From assembly GCA_003415625.1 (NCBI GenBank), contig PYIU01000001.1, positions 1,736,001 through 1,800,000 of the forward strand: DNA of 64,000 nucleotides, written 5' to 3'. Both the position numbers and the translations under genes were made by a program. Positions 34,835 to 46,868 of the stretch are shown piece after piece. Each line of letters starts with the position of its first letter. The first letter of the stretch is position 1. Origin of the DNA: Aquanectria penicillioides. Its lineage: Eukaryota > Ascomycota > Sordariomycetes > Hypocreales > Nectriaceae. A model generated the notes under the pieces. It ran no database searches. It was not told where the DNA came from and saw nothing but the letters and a program-made list of their open reading frames with translations.

Positions 34835-35564
34835 TTAAGAAGAAGCAGCGGGGGCGGGAGCAGGAGCAGGAGGAGCAGTCTCCTCCTTCTTCTCCTCCTT
34901 GGGAGCCTCGGTGGTGGCGGGCACTGGAGCAGGAGTTGGGGCAGCCGTCTCAGCGGCGGGAGCGGCAGGCGCGGCAGCAGGAGCAGCCTCAGTCTTGGCG
35001 GGCTCAGTCGGGGGATCGGCCTTGGCAGCCTCGGTGGCAGGGGCAACTTTAATCTCAATGTTAGTTGAGTTCGTCCATTGGAGTAGAAAAAGCAGTAGTC
35101 AACGTACCAGGTGGAACAGCGTCAGTCTTAGCAGCTTCAGTGGTCACGGGAGGCTCAGGCTTAGTCTCTTCCTTCTTAACCTCCTCGGTGACAGGGGCGA
35201 CGGGCTCAGCTGGTACGCTCAAGTTAGAGAGGGGTCATCTAGGAAGACATTCGGATTTGGCAGCATTTCGGGTTGAACGTACTGGCTGGCACGGCGGCAG
35301 GGGCAGCCTCAGTCTTGGTGGGCTCGGTAGCGGGCTCGGTGGTAGTCTCAGCAGGCTTGTCGGCGGGCTTCTCAGCAGGCTTCTCGGTCCTCTTCTTGAA
35401 GGCAGCCTTGAGCTTGGCCTTGAGGTTGTCAAGGGCGTGGAGAGCTGGTGCATGATGTCAGATATGGTACACAAGCTAAGGCCCCCAATATTTGAGGGGT
35501 CGAGGCCAGAGCCTGGGGCAAAACGAATGAAGAGTTGGGAGTGAGACTCACGAATGCCGGGCAT
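34835..35564 (-). CDS. 162-aa Ala/Pro/Glu/Lys-rich protein, four exons
   Basis: Not recognised. Exons 35564-35552 (13 nt), 35444-35283, 35209-35108 and 35046-34835 give exactly 162 codons plus stop. The introns are 107, 73 and 61 nt, with GTGAGT, GTACGT and GTACGT donors and CAG/AAG acceptors. The N terminus MPGIPLHALDNLKAKLKAAF can form an amphipathic helix; KKRTEKPAEKPADKPAE and Ala/Pro/Glu/Thr-rich sequence follow, ending in PAPAPAASS. The composition suggests an intrinsically disordered, very hydrophilic soluble protein, perhaps membrane-surface binding through the first helix (inference). The tiny first exon and low complexity mean automatic annotation would probably miss it. Codon choice is strongly biased (GCC, GAG, AAG), suggesting high expression. 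Confidence 0.8.
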
Positions 35565-38091
35565 CTTGTCGGATGATGAGTGTAAAAAAAAAATAGGTGA
35601 GAGGATCTAGGATGGGTTGAATGTCAGCTTGAAGCCCCCTCAGCGGCTGTTGGTTTTTGGTAGGATTGTCAAGCCAAGGACCGTCGTCAGAATAAGGTGG
35701 AAACGAGGGCAATAGACGTGCAGGGTGATTACGCGGGGAGCTCAAGGCCACACAGGGAAACGCTAATAGACTTGACGTACCGGGCGGGAGGGAAAAGAGA
35801 GGTGGTGGTTTGGCAGTATTGTGTTGTTGGAGGAGGAAGAAGCGAGGTCAAGCACGGATGGCGGATGACGGACGGGAGAAGATGAAGAAAGAGGAAGGGA
35901 AGATGAAAGGAGATGATTGGGGGAGGGTAGCATAAGAAGGAAAGAGGGTGCGTACCAACCTGGCGTGTGGTAGTTGGAGGCTGAGCTTCCTTGTTTGCAG
36001 CTGGTATTCGCCCTAGACTGAGTGAACCAGGTGGGTGCTAGTGGAGGTCAAGGTACCTGGGTACCCAATAATAAGGCACGGCAGTCGGTCGAGGACGAGT
36101 CCGGGGTGACGAGAGATGAAACCCGGAATGGGAACAATCACAAAAGATACGTGGAGTGTGTCTGATGAATTATGTGCTATCAGCGACTCAAGGGACCTCC
36201 CATGGCAAACACTCTGGCAGGGCCCCGCTGGGACATGTGCCAAATCGAGGCCACCTGCAGGGCCGATGGAGGCAGGGAGGCAAGGGTTTCCACCACCGGG
36301 GTGCCCACTAGGTCTCCATAGGCGCCCTGCAGCGCGGCGGGACCAGCCTCCACTGCACTATAATTATAGCAGGTCACAGAGCTTGTTTTTTGTTGTTGTT
36401 TGGCGCCGGGCGGGTCAATGCCCCCTCCCTCATCCCCCTAAAATCCAGGTAGGCAGCTGGATACACTTGTACATCGTACACCGAATCACTCTCTCCTTGC
36501 AGCAGTGCCGCGAGTACTGCAACCTCCCGTGTACTTCTCCTTGACATACCTCCACCTCCTGGGGGTTGGAGAGTACCTCCAGCATCATACTTGGTAGTAC
36601 CTACCGACACAACATTGCTTCGTGCATTACATGCCCCTGGGAGGCCGACATTAATTAACCCCCCTCCCCCTAGCAGATTAAGATTGGGGTGGGTTTGGGG
36701 GAACGGGATGAGTGCCGATGATGTTGAGAGAGAGGGAGAGAAGGAGAGAGAGGCGGCCTAATCTCGCTGGTAAATCAAGTCCAAGAAAAAACCGGGTCGG
36801 GGTCTCTTTTTTGGAGAAATGCAGTGCGATAATGGCATGCAGCGGATGGATGAATTAAGGAGCGGAGGGGCGGGCGGAAACATGGCGAACCCGAAACTGA
36901 TACCGGGTGTCGCGTTTGAGCAAAAGTGAATGGACAAACTTGAAGGGATCATGGGACGACGGCGGCAATGCCTTGTTGCCGACAGGCCTTTGTAGTTTGT
37001 ACTCTCCGTATGCCAGCCTGTGTTGGGCCCGCCAGACACCAGTCAGCCAGCCATTGATCCAGCCATGCCTCCAAGGAGGGTATACCGGTACTTTGACGTG
37101 TGTCGAACGAGGTACGGTTCGGTTCGGTACAGTGCTTCTTACACAAGCATTCAAAGAGGTACCAAGTCCATCTCATCTCATCTCACCTCGGGTCACCTCG
37201 CCTCTTCTCGCCTCGCCTTGCTTTGCTTTGCCTTGTTTGCCTCGTGGATGACAGGTAACGCGCGATACATATACATGAGCAAGCACGCGTTCATTATCCT
37301 GACGTTCGTTTCACAGCAGCTGATTATCCTCGCCCTGCGCAGCAGTATCACGTCCGCCTCCTCCCAGCTCCAGCTAGGTACCTGGGTACCTACCTAGGCA
37401 GGTATTGCTCCCTCCCGTATGTGCATCAATACGGATTGGTACTAGAGTAACCAAGCAACGCCAACCAGTCCACCACCCATCGAACCCACTATCCCTGCTC
37501 CCGTTTGATTGGAGTCGCAAAGTGATGAGCAACCCCCTCATCTGCTCTGCTTCAGCACCTGTATCCATCCGTTGAAGCTTTTCCGCTGCTCTAGCATCCG
37601 ATGTCCGTCCTCCTGTTGCTGCCCCTTTCCATGTAGGTATCTCATCCGCCTCTCCTCCATCCCGCTGTTTTGCACCCCCAATCACCCATTCCTTGGCCTT
37701 TCTGCATAACCAGGCTGGGGTTGCACTCGCAGCGTGTCGCAGGTCAAGAGGGTGTGCTGGACGTCCTGAACGTCTCACCTGAATTGGCCTATCAATGCTG
37801 CTCCACCGGTTAAGCTTTGCAGTGCATCCTCGGGATCTAGTTAGTGCCATTCCGCCCCCACGATGCCAAAATGTCACCAGCGCTGCAGGGCACGTCATCC
37901 CGCCTCCAGAGCTGCTGGCATACGTATGTGCTTCTGGTGTGCGGTGACATCGGGATACATTGCCTCGCAAGTCAAGCAAACGACAAATTCAAATCACAAG
38001 ACGTCTTCACACATCGTTCCCAAATTCTATTCCCATGCAGTAAGTTGTCGGATATCTAACCAAACACCACAGCCCTGCCTCAAATTGGGTA
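35565..38091. other. 2.5 kb gene-free region
   Basis: Promoter side of the Ala/Pro-rich gene and 3' flank of the hydrolase gene. Simple repeats: GAGAGA near 36730, TCTCATCTCAT/CTCGCC near 37169-37232, and TAGGTACC motifs at 36050 and 37376-37403. No supported gene. Confidence 0.5.
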
Positions 38092-39383
38092 TCATTGTCG
38101 CACTATTCCCTTGCCACTGTATATATCCCTTTCCGCCAGCCAGTTATCAATAGCCTCCTCTCCCACAGAATTCAACTCTAATGTGTCTCTTTCATCCCCC
38201 ACCTCCCACAACTGCACTCTACGTGCTCCCTCGTCCTCCCAGGTCTCGATCTCGTCATCCCACTTGCTCCTCTCTTTGAGCTCGACTTTTTCTATGCTAC
38301 GTCTCATCAACTCCACCAATTCGATAGCTTGGTTCTCCATGGTGTTGCCCCGGTATGTGGCCAGCTTTCGTCGTCTCGTCGTCGACGGGGCCACAGCCGG
38401 GGAGTCGTACAAAAACAACCCCTCCGGGATCTTCAGTGTTGATGTCCGGGGCGGGAATATAAGGTGAGACTTGCGGGGTATCTTGAAAGGCTTAAGGGCG
38501 GCAGCCTCCGGGTCAACCAACGCCTCCAACGCCGCTGTTTCCTCTGCAGAGATGGTGTAGGAGCGAGGAACAGCAAGCCCTGGGTTGTGGAAGAATAGGC
38601 TTGGGCTGACAAACGTATCAAACAAGTCAGCTGGTGATCGAAAGAATGCAGGTATCGCCTCCTGTATGCGATGGAGATGCGATCCTGGCACCACTCCTGG
38701 AGGAGGCACTGGGTTTTTGACGCGCTTAGACGGCTTGTTGATTGGGTGGTCTGGAAGAAACATGGTCCAGTTATAGATGCCATTGTAGGAGATGACGCCT
38801 CTAACGGCAAATCGCACATGCGGGTGCGATTCTGTCAAGGCCAGGGACGTCGCCAGGCTCCCCCCTAGGTGGGAGCCATACACGTAAATGCCCCGTCGCT
38901 TCTGGCCCTCTGGAGCAAAGTTCTCCACCAACCAAGAATAGGCGAAGAGGGTGTCGTGGATTGGCGTTGGCCACTGCGAGGTGACCACATCTGAATCGTG
39001 GCCTGCAGAAGCTGCGGCGGCTGGCGAAGTCCACCTGTAGTTGATGCTGGCCACTGGCTGATTGTGAAGGAACTCAGGGAGCGGAGCTGGGTGGCTATCG
39101 GTGGAAGGGAAGGGAGGGAGGTGGACGAAAAAAGTGGAATTTGATGAGTGTTGTTCTACATTACGAAGGCTTTCGTTGGCAGGGCGGTTAGCTTCAGCTT
39201 GTCATGGCTGGTTGGGGGGGATGTCATGTCATACTCGATGGTGACGCTTCCCGCTGAGCCACATCTCACTTCCACGCGTTCATGGGTGCGCGAACTGAAT
39301 GGCCGCCAAAGCCTGAAAGGAAGTGCAGAAGCAAGCAGGCGTCTACTGCCGCCAAATGACTGAATACGAGGACATTCTCGCAT
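38092..39383 (-). CDS. Alpha/beta-hydrolase-fold protein with atypical elbow
   Basis: Two exons, 39383-39235 and 39169-38092, are joined by a 65-nt intron (39170-39234; donor GTATGA, branch GCTAAC, acceptor AAAG) that rebuilds GSVTID/LRN; 408 aa. The fold is suggested by the strand FFVHLPPFP (oxyanion side), VASINYRW, PIHDTLFAYSWLVENFAP, and an elbow-like YVYGSHLGGSLATSLALTESHP. The usual nucleophile pattern GxSxG is not matched: the sequence reads G-S-H-L-G-G. Either the Ser is shifted or the protein is not a classical esterase. The rest is charged and divergent. The N terminus is Arg/Ser-rich (RRLLASALPFRLWRPFSSR) and could be a mitochondrial presequence; an upstream in-frame Met at 39461 would add 26 hydrophobic residues. 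Substrate unknown. Confidence 0.75.
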
Positions 39384-39461
39384 GACGCCGTCACTGCATA
39401 GCCAACCAAGTGCGATGACCAGGAGCAAACGTAAACAAGCTGGCACACGGTAGGTCTCCAC

Positions 39462-40955
39462 CAGGCTCGATCAGCGTAGCCACCTGCAGCAGGAGACGCA
39501 GTTAGCAAAGGTGGAAGTGGAGTGCGCCCTCACGTCGAGGTGAAAATAGTGATTTGACTTACACAAGGAGGACAGGAATAAGAATGAGTGACGCAGAGAG
39601 GAACGCGAGGCCGAGATGCTTCTAGGTGAGGAATGCAAAGCAAAGCAGAAGAGCTGAAAGTGAAGCAAGACAGGTTTCTTGGGAGAGTGCGGGGAAAGGG
39701 AAAAGAATGAAGAGCAAGAATGAGTGTTAATGGTCGGATATGCCACTTGAAGAAAATGTGTTCCTATGTCGTGATAAGTGTGGCGGTAGTGGTTGAGAAA
39801 CCAAGTCACGTTGGCTTGAGAGCCGGGAAAAGTGATTGGGAGCGAGCTTCGGATGGGGAGCAAACAATTGATGTTGGTCCAGGCAGGTGAAGGTACCTAA
39901 CTGAGGTGAGGTGGATGTCCCTTGCCGGCCTGGAATGGAGGGCCACCAGCCACAGAAGGAGCCGGGAGTCAACGAGGTACTTGAGCAGCACTGAACAACT
40001 TCAGTGCAGTGCAGACCAGGATTACTTTGTGCACCGGGACTCGGGCACATACACATGCCCCCACGTGCACAACGCACTGACCAATTATCCCCGGGCAAGT
40101 ATTCAGCTGCATCCATATCTTTGTGCAGAGGCTAAGATTGTGCACCGCACGGACACAGTCTGCACTATCAACCGCCACAGTGCGCCTATCGGTGGGAGGT
40201 GGACGGGCCAGGCTTCAGCACCGTGTTAGTGGGCTGGCACCAAGGGCGCCGCGATAAACTGTGATAGCTGGTGTGGCCCTGGGATTGGTAGGTACTCAAG
40301 GGCCCTGGCGCCTGGAGGGAATTCTCGGACATTAGGTAAGGGCGCTGCAGCAACGATTCCACTGAGTAAGGAACGTGTCATGCCGCAGACCTCGTGTAGA
40401 TGGATTAAAGATATTATATGTCTGTGCATAACCCGCCATCCCCAAAAAGAATACAGGATATAGAATACGACGGCAGATTTTTATCCGCGCTTTGATTCGC
40501 GTCCAATTGGGCGACGACGTCATTGTCATTTATCGCAGGGCAGGTGCAGTAGGTGCAGTAGGTGCGGCCAGCAAGTGCAGTGCAGGTAACGCGGTGGCGA
40601 CTGAAGGTCTGGAACTAACGACTAATGTCTCTCGCTGCATCCATCCACACGCCGGTCGTTGTGCACATGCTACGACGAGAAAACGTCTGAGCCCGATGAA
40701 GCCGGTTGATCGACTGCCAAGAGGTTTTTATCTGCCATCCCCATCAACTCATGCCATCTCATCTCCTGTCCCCAGTCCTCTTTCTACTGCAGTTACCAAG
40801 GCTTTCGGCGCGGTTCGTACGGCTTGCTTCCCGTCCATTTTGGACGCTTTTTCGTCCATTGTGACGTCTCGATTAGCCGGGGCCGCAAAAGTTGCGACGT
40901 CACCTCACACCAAGACCAAGCCCGCCGGGTCGCCGGAGAGCGATCATTCGCCCTA
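39462..40955. other. Divergent intergenic region, hydrolase / K+ channel
   Basis: About 1.5 kb without a supported gene. It contains a 9-nt repeat (GTGCAGTAG-like, 40541-40590) and several TGCAGTGC octamers. It should hold the promoters of both neighbours. Confidence 0.5.
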
Positions 40956-43675
40956 ATGGACAACGCCGGGTTGAACGAGATCATCAGGGATGAAGCCGAA
41001 GCCTTTGAAAATAACCGCTCTACGAAGGAGAAGACATTTTCCAACGATGATGCTCATCTCAATCCCTCGTAAGTATTTCCAACTCCCTGCAGCATTGCAA
41101 CTGGCTATCAGAGGTAAAAAGCACTGATAGCTGTCTACGGTCGCTATCACACACTGTCCTTATCTAACACGATCCCATCTCCAATTGCAGCCGCTGGTGG
41201 TTCGCATCCTCTGCGTTCCCCATGATCGCCGGTACCCTGGGCCCTGTCGCTTCAGCTTTCAGTATCTGTGCCTTGGTTCGCCCCTGGCGACAACGTTTGT
41301 ATGCTGGCGAAGAAGTCCAAAATGCTGTCTTCATCAACGACCCCGTGTGGTATGTTCGCGCTCGCTCTTATCACCAAAGTATCTTCGCACTCACCAATGG
41401 CGCAATTAGGTTGGTTGCCATCAATGCTGTCCAGGTTGCTGTCGCCCTGGTGTCAAATATGTTCCTATTGCTGAACATGGCCCGACGAGTTCGATTTAGC
41501 ATAGCTCAGCCCGTCACTATCATTGGATGGTATGGTCTCTTCTCAACATTGTCGCTTTTGATCATCTCTTCCTAACTCTTGATTGGCTACAGGTACATTT
41601 CAGCCTTTTGTCTTATAGCCCTTGATGCCACTGCTGCTGGTCCTCTCCTTCATGGAATTGACTTCCCTGACGAAGAGCTTATCTGGTCCCAAGCATATTT
41701 TTATGGAATTTGGGCTGCCATCCTCTATTTCGTTGTCTCGTCACTCATGGTCATAACTTTCTATGGAGCCTCAACCGGTCACTACAGCAAAGACTTCATG
41801 CTCACCCGCAGTCAGCGCACTCTTATGCTGCAAACCATCTTGTTCCTCATGTATCTGCTCCTTGGCGCTCTAATCTTTTCCAATATCGAGGGTTGGAACT
41901 ATCTTGATTCTCTGTACTGGGCTGACGTCACCCTTTTCACCGTTGGTTTCGGCGACTTTCACGCAGACACGTCTCTCGGTCGTGCTCTTACGATGCCCTA
42001 TGCTCTTGTCGGCGTCATTAGCCTCGGTTTGGTCATTGGTTCCATTCGCAGCCTGGTTCTCGAGCGTGGAAAGCGCCACATTGACGCCCGCATGGAAGAG
42101 AAGAAACGGCGCAAACTGGTCAGGACCATGACTCTGCGTGGTGATGATAGCATCCTCGAGCCTATCCGGATGGATTCCGGTCTGTCTCGTACCACTCGAT
42201 CAGTCAACATGCCCGCCACAGAGTTTGAGAGACGCAAGGCTGAATTCGAGCTGATGCGTCAGATTCAAGCACAGACTTCGATCCGTAGAAGATGGATGGC
42301 CATGGGCATCTCCTCAACCTCATGGCTCATCTTGTGGTTCGCAGGTGCCATCATCTTCGTTGAGTTTGAAAAGCCCTATCAAAACTGGTCGTATTTTGAC
42401 GGCTTCTACTTCTGCTTCATTACTCTCGCCACCATCGGTTACGGAGATATCACACCAGTATCAAATGGCGGTAAATCCTTCTTCGTCTTCTGGTCTCTTC
42501 TAGCCTTGCCTACCATGACAGTTCTTATCTCTAATGCGGGTGATACTGTGGTCAAGTTCGTTCGAGACAGTACTCTTCGGCTTGGAAACGTCACAATTCT
42601 TCCTGGCGAAGAGAAGTTTTCAAACGATCTCAAACACATTGTGAGCAAACTCACTTTCGGCAAAGCCTTCCCGGATCACAATAAAACGCCAGAGATTGGG
42701 AAACCCAAACCTCCCCCAGTCATCAAGCTTCTCTCTTCGCATCCAATGGAGACGACGAAAATCCACGACGAAGACAGACATTTGGAAAGGGACGAAGAGC
42801 TTTCGCCCTATGAGGAACGCCGAGGCCGTGTAAATCTCGGTGATGATGATGCAGGGTCTTCGGGAATACGTCCAAGACACGAACGGAATGGATCGACTTA
42901 CACGGCCAAGGTCAGGCGGTCCCTGTCTCGCCTGCGTGATCCTCGCATGGAGCTACCTGCCGGTACCGATTTTCACTTCCTCCTCATCTCGGAGATACAA
43001 GTCGTCGCCAGACATCTAAAGGAACGCAAGCCCCATCGTTACACCTTTGATCAATGGGCCTGGTATCTCAAGCTTATTGGCGAAGACGAGGGCAACGCTG
43101 AGACCCATCGCAAGGCCAAGCCAAAGGTGAAGCATAAGCACAGCCACCGCCATCGCCTCAACAAGCTCAGCAAAACAATCAGCAACACAAACAGCAACAT
43201 TGACAGCAGCGTCGATGCCAGTAGTAGCGCTCAGTGCGATGATGATGAAGATGATTCAACATGGTCTTGGGTGGGAAACAAGAGTCCATTGATGGGTAGC
43301 CAGGAAGAGAGCGAGTGGATTCTCGACAAACTCATGGACAAGCTACGCGAATCATTAGCCATAGAGAGAAGGCGGCAACTGAGGATGGCCACGAGGGCTG
43401 TATACGGTGAAGATCACTATGGTGATGCACACCATGAAGAGATCCACCGTGTTGAGACACGTCATGACGAGCCGCTCCATCCCGTTGCTACCCATCCTCG
43501 TGTGGAGATGCCACATTATGGGGCCACACGTCACCATACAGATCCATACCATGAGACGAAAAGTCATCATGAAGAGAAGCCAAAGAGCGATGAGGAGAAG
43601 GAAGCGCGGCAGGAGGATGACCATAGGGAGGTGAGCAAAGAGGCGCAAGATGGAGAGACCAAGAAAGAGTTATGA
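40956..43675 (+). CDS. tok1: TOK-type outwardly rectifying two-pore K+ channel
   Basis: Fungal plasma-membrane K+ channel with two pore loops in one subunit (TOK family; yeast Tok1 is an outward rectifier). Exons 40956-41068, 41191-41529 and 41593-43675 join in frame to give 844 aa; the introns are 122 and 63 nt. The N-terminal half holds several hydrophobic segments (FPMIAGTLGPVASAFSICAL, AVQVAVALVSNMFLLL, ISAFCLIALDATAAG, YFVVSSLMVITFYG). Pore 1 has filter TVGFGD (~residue 267) and pore 2 has TIGYGD (~431), each followed by a transmembrane helix. The ~370-residue C-terminal cytosolic region has a conserved DFHFLLISEIQVVARHL segment and a His/Glu-rich tail (repeated HH, HYG and HHEE) ending in EKEARQEDDHREV. 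It appears intact. Confidence 0.93.
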
Positions 43676-44486
43676 TACCCAAGGATTCGATGCAACACAT
43701 ATCCAACAAATGGCGGGATAGATCCTAAAGTCGAGTGTGCCCATTTACCATCAACAATCCCGAATATTGCGGGCAGATTATTATGTATCAAGCTTATAGG
43801 CGTCCCGATGGAAAGCCATTGTTTTGTCTTTTGTCATGAATAACGACCTGGCGTCTTCTGAAGACTTTTTATAATTGATTCCCAATGCCAATCTCTATTT
43901 ATTGAAAAGTTGGACCAATCTCCGGGTTGTTTGGTGATGCGCAATTGTTCCTTTATGAAAGAGGCATGATTTCGCATTCATTTTGCGACAACAGCTAACC
44001 AAACAACATAGATCTCGTCCCAGGTGGCTCAGGTTCCTAGGTTGTAAATGAGAGCACAGGAGAGGTGTATGGCCACGTCGTGAGCGTTGATGCAATCAAG
44101 GAGGCTGGTAGTCGGTTTAGGCGTAGTTTGCAATTACTTGAGAACAAGAACAAGGAGGGAGGCATTTAGAATGATTTGAATGACATCTTCATACGAACAC
44201 GAAGCGAACCAAGGCATATGCGTTGTTAGAAGGATTACTGCCACGCACGGGCAGTCATCAGGGGTATAAATTGAGGGCAGTCTAACAACCCGTACATCAA
44301 GGCAGATAGCTTGAATCGGCAATCATGTGTCTAGTAGTATTCACAGCCCCTCCTTCGCAGCCATTGAAGCATTGTGTATCATCTAGTCCTTGGATGATGG
44401 CCAATTAGTAGCTCTCTAGACCATATGTCGCTCTTCTCCTCTTCTCTCTCCTCCATCCTCAGCTTTCCCCCAACACCGAATTGCTA
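43676..44486. other. Convergent 3' region
   Basis: 811 bp between the stops of the K+ channel and the downstream minus-strand gene. No supported gene. Confidence 0.5.
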
Positions 44487-46868
44487 TTAGTTGCCTCCTC
44501 CCAGGATAAGTCGTCTGTTGCGTCGAATCACCTGATTAAGGCCCTTCTCCAACTTCTCCGTCTCGCGGCGTGCAGTTGCCAGCGCACCTTCGGCGTCCTC
44601 GACGCTCATGAGCGGCATACCGCCGACGCCCATGCCGACATTCTTGCCGTTACGCTCCTCTCCCGGCAGGCTGGCGGGTCCAAAGTCCTGCATAGCACGA
44701 GCCCCGTCGGGAGGGCTGTAGATGCCCACTCCCGCAGCAGCGTCCGGTCCGTAAAAGTAGGGGGCAAGCGAGTTGAGGCTCGCCGCAGCGGCATCTTTGG
44801 TAGGCGAGGTGCCCTTAGGGAACCCCATGTTGGTGGCGCCCAGGTTGAGGCGCGGGAGGACGTATTGGTTGATGTAGCTGAGGGCATCTTCGCGCTGGAG
44901 CTTGCCGATCGGATCTTGCGACTGGGGTTGGGCCGACGCTGGGAAGATATTAGGGCGGCCGTTTGGAACGGCCCGGCCCTTGATGAGGGAGAAGGCGCCG
45001 CTCCCGGGCTGGTGGCGCGGCGCGACGAAGGCTCCCGGGTTCTCGGCCGTGGTAGCGATGGCAGCCTGGAGCTCGAGGAAGGCGTCTTCTTCTTCCGGCG
45101 TCAGGCCGCGGATGCAGTCGCCATTAGGCGTGATGAGCATGCGACTGCCATCGACGTGGAACTGCTTGCGGACGGGCTTGCCAGCGCGCAGAGCCGCAAG
45201 ATCCTCATCCTGAATCTCGCCGCACTTGCATGAGCAGTCCTTGCAGTGGCCAGCGGCCTGTTTGCCGTTGTTGCCGGCGCCGTGGTCGGTGCGGGACGAA
45301 CTGCCGGTGATGGGCTTAAGAATCTGCAGCTTCTCGATGCTCGATATCCACAAGGACTTGCGGATTTCAGCAAATACTGACCCAGGGCCGGGCTGGGGCT
45401 TCTCAGCTGGTTCAGTAGTCTCAGCAGCCACAAGTTCTTTGGGTGGTGGGGACTGAGGTGTTGCCATCTCCTCCATTTCTTTCTCCCTCTCCTTCTCCTT
45501 TTCTTTCTCTTTCTCTTTTTCCCTTTCCTTTTCCTTCTCCTTCTCCTTATTCTTCGCCTTTGCGGCCTTTTTCTGAGCAGCCTTGCTCTTGGGCTTCTCT
45601 TCAATCTCCTTCTCCTTCGGTTTCTCTAGCTTGGTTAGTTCGGGAGCAGGGGAATCCTCCTCCTTGGCTGACTCCTCAATAGGTGTAGAGGCGGATTGTT
45701 GAGCCACCGCCTTGGGAGGCTTCTCTTTCTTCTGCTTCTTCTTTCGACCAAGGACCGGAGCATGCTCCTCTGGCTCGGGCTTGGGAACTTCAGCAATGAG
45801 CTTCGTCTCCTGCTTCAGGGCGTCCTTGCGTTGCTTCCTCTGCTGACTCTTGGTAGTGGCTCGGACAGCGGCAGTTCCAACCTTGGTTGGGGGTGGCGAG
45901 CTGGCACGAGAGTGCGTCACCGAGGCCGACACGACGGAGGCGCTGTCACTAACCATCTCGCTACCGGGTGTATCAGGTCTATAAGAGGCAGACATGGCTC
46001 GAGATGCCGCAGAGAGAGCAACAGAGGCCATTGTCAACGCAGGGGACGCAGGTGGGGCAGTCTCGGTCTTGGGTGTTGGCAATACTCGTAATGTCTTCGG
46101 CGCCGTACGAGTGACTGGTGATGAGACAGCGGTGCCAGGGGTAGGCAGGGGCGGGAAGGCAGTTGATGGCTCCGTCACCGATCTCTCAGTGCCAGCAGAA
46201 ATCTCGCCGGCCCTGGGAATGACCCGGGCGATCTGAGTATTGACAGCAATGGGCTTCTTCTCGGCAGCCTTCGGGGACTGGGCAGGCTTGACCTCTTGGT
46301 TTGTCTTCGCTAGGAGCTTGTCCAAAATCTTCTCGGCTTGTTTCTTGGCCTTGGGGGTTCCTTTAGGGGTTGGTGTTGCCGGTCTAGAGCTATTCTTCAG
46401 TGCATCCAAGGAAGGGAAGTCCTCATCTTGCAAGGCACGTCCCCTTGACTGCTTGGTTGGCGACTCAGATGAAACCTCACGAGATAGGCCGCTCTCAACG
46501 AGAGCCTTGAAGCTCCTCTTCGCTTCAGAATCAGGTGTTGCTGGCTTTCGAGGCGAGTGTTCTGGAGTCACAACACCGTGTGAGAGTCCTGGCGGGGGGA
46601 CCTTGGGCAGTGCCGGGATAATGTGTCCAATCCTGTGTGTCTGAGTAGAAGGAGGTCTCGAAATGTTGGCGAGTCCAGGAGGAATGGCCAATCCGGGAGG
46701 CACCGATTGACGACCCTCCATGTCGATGGGGGGGATCAGAGGCTCGTCTGAAACCAATGCATCAACCGAGTTGGACGCCTCGTCGAGGGAGGGAAGTTCA
46801 TCATCTGATCCACTGTTAGCAGCATGCTCAAACAGTTCATCAAGACGACCGCAACGAAAACACAACAC
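44487..46868 (-). CDS. Not4-extension-like low-complexity protein (5' end unresolved)
   Basis: A ~790-residue open frame. Seen: LPSLDEASNSVDALVSD, PPGLAIPPGLA, FPSLDALKN, GRKKKQKKEK, a 40-residue (KE)n(REKE)n run near 45475-45550, then a better-conserved C terminus: SLWISSIEKLQILKPITG, QFHVDGSRMLITPNGDCIRGL, PGSGAFSLIKGRAVPNG, LQREDALSYINQYVLPRLNLG, SLNSLAPYFYGPDAAAG and MSVEDAEGALATARRE, ending RRNRRLILGGGN. As I recall long fungal Not4 gene models, this block forms their C-terminal extension; I could not check that. The frame at 46868 opens on GTG, not ATG. A possible first exon (47059-46874, ending SPVYKSGAVV) splices in phase to GSDDELPSL. The first in-frame ATG is at 46721. It is either a separate gene or a 3' part of a long not4 isoform. 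Confidence 0.7.
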   Translation of the reverse strand: MLCFRCGRLDELFEHAANSGSDDELPSLDEASNSVDALVSDEPLIPPIDMEGRQSVPPGLAIPPGLANISRPPSTQTHRIGHIIPALPKVPPPGLSHGVVTPEHSPRKPATPDSEAKRSFKALVESGLSREVSSESPTKQSRGRALQDEDFPSLDALKNSSRPATPTPKGTPKAKKQAEKILDKLLAKTNQEVKPAQSPKAAEKKPIAVNTQIARVIPRAGEISAGTERSVTEPSTAFPPLPTPGTAVSSPVTRTAPKTLRVLPTPKTETAPPASPALTMASVALSAASRAMSASYRPDTPGSEMVSDSASVVSASVTHSRASSPPPTKVGTAAVRATTKSQQRKQRKDALKQETKLIAEVPKPEPEEHAPVLGRKKKQKKEKPPKAVAQQSASTPIEESAKEEDSPAPELTKLEKPKEKEIEEKPKSKAAQKKAAKAKNKEKEKEKEREKEKEKEKEKEREKEMEEMATPQSPPPKELVAAETTEPAEKPQPGPGSVFAEIRKSLWISSIEKLQILKPITGSSSRTDHGAGNNGKQAAGHCKDCSCKCGEIQDEDLAALRAGKPVRKQFHVDGSRMLITPNGDCIRGLTPEEEDAFLELQAAIATTAENPGAFVAPRHQPGSGAFSLIKGRAVPNGRPNIFPASAQPQSQDPIGKLQREDALSYINQYVLPRLNLGATNMGFPKGTSPTKDAAAASLNSLAPYFYGPDAAAGVGIYSPPDGARAMQDFGPASLPGEERNGKNVGMGVGGMPLMSVEDAEGALATARRETEKLEKGLNQVIRRNRRLILGGGN

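Noticed and set aside
40492..40956. 154-codon + strand frame ending at the K+ channel start
   Set aside because: Contains translated GTGCAGTAG repeats and has no domain; it looks like the 5' leader of the channel gene.
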